The notes beneath the pieces were generated by a model. It did not search any database. It saw nothing but the letters and a program-made list of their open reading frames with translations, and was not told the origin of the DNA. A DNA stretch of 64,000 bases from Paramicrobacterium fandaimingii (GTDB lineage Bacteria; Actinomycetota; Actinomycetes; Actinomycetales; Microbacteriaceae), in assembly GCF_011751745.2 (NCBI RefSeq), contig NZ_CP061170.1, positions 2,852,001 to 2,916,000 of the forward strand. The letters run 5' to 3'. Position numbers and translations under genes: made by a program. The first letter of the stretch is position 1, and the number at the start of each line of letters is the position of its first letter. Shown piece after piece: positions 63,891-64,000 of the stretch.

Positions 63891-64000
63891 TCAGCTCTGC
63901 TGCGGCACCCAGTTGCGGTAGCTGAACTGGGCGGCGCGGTGCTCGGGTGCAACACGGTCGCCCTTCTCCTGCAGTTTGTTCCGCAGCGTTCCCGGAGTGT
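63891..64000 (-). CDS. 3' end of an unrecognised gene
   Basis: The last 36 codons before a TGA at 63893-63891, cut by the window edge. The tail reads TPGTLRNKLQEKGDRVAPEH then RAAQFSYRNWVPQQS. The frame has normal high-GC codon use and continues off the window. I cannot assign a family from this piece. Confidence 0.5.
   Translation of the reverse strand, partial: TPGTLRNKLQEKGDRVAPEHRAAQFSYRNWVPQQS

Overview
The window is a 64 kb stretch of high-GC actinobacterial chromosome. Gene content fits Microbacteriaceae (Microbacterium/Leifsonia-like): mycothiol-dependent DinB-type enzymes, DUF3151, DUF6421 and DUF6069 proteins, a Septum_form-domain protein, a DUF222/HNH endonuclease, a ClpB without its N domain, and a strong preference for GGATGC/GCATCC inside genes. 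No rRNA, tRNA, CRISPR array, prophage or insertion sequence was seen. Nearly all the DNA is coding. The assignment to family is inference; no marker gene was compared.

Layout. 1-3.1 kb: minus-strand operon for a lactonase-like beta-propeller, a GNAT acetyltransferase and a MacB/LolD-type ABC ATPase with its FtsX-like permease (cut by the window edge). 3.1-9.1 kb: maleylpyruvate-isomerase-like protein, a GH15 glucoamylase/trehalase-type enzyme, DUF3151-purA, and argG. A 4 x 16-bp tandem repeat lies between the first two and a 25-bp-arm palindrome follows argG. 9.1-12.8 kb: osmoprotectant (OpuC-type) ABC operon followed by pncC. 12.9-15.5 kb: trmH, divergent from mntH, then a Mn-type DtxR regulator (mntR), with a candidate operator in the mntH promoter. 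15.5-18.7 kb: fdhD and an FdhF/YdeP-type molybdoenzyme. 18.7-28.6 kb: HAD phosphatase, Septum_form protein, pyrE, MMPL transporter, xthA, a small membrane protein, AEC transporter, alpha/beta hydrolase, and a Leu/Val/Phe-type amino-acid dehydrogenase. 28.7-31.2 kb: a YhgE/Pip membrane protein translationally coupled to an ABC-ATPase-like protein that has lost every nucleotide-binding motif. 31.5-39.2 kb: DUF6421, a NarL-type two-component system, an XRE regulator with an SDR, and a NatAB-like ABC exporter. 39.2-44.2 kb: SRPBCC protein, threonine aldolase, a second small membrane protein, acetyl-CoA synthetase, nitroreductase. 44.2-51.4 kb: GntR regulator, complete peptide-type ABC importer (dppABCDF-like) and a creatininase-family amidohydrolase, all on the minus strand. 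51.4-59.6 kb: two more NarL/LiaR/DesR-type two-component systems, with clpB between them. 59.8-64 kb: DUF222/HNH protein, DHA2-family drug exporter, DHFR-like reductase, and the 3' end of an unrecognised gene.

Most interesting signals. (1) A CGGGGGAA/TTCCCCCG motif lies upstream of both the HK-RR operon at 52.5-54.5 kb and the adjacent membrane-protein gene, at positions typical of activator sites; it looks like the regulon of that response regulator. (2) A motif-less ABC-like protein is coupled to a YhgE/Pip protein. (3) Many genes have a -10-like hexamer exactly 6 nt before the start codon and no Shine-Dalgarno sequence, which predicts widespread leaderless transcription. (4) Candidate operators were found for MntR, HspR (HAIR) and a DesR-like regulator. 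All operators are read by eye and are untested.
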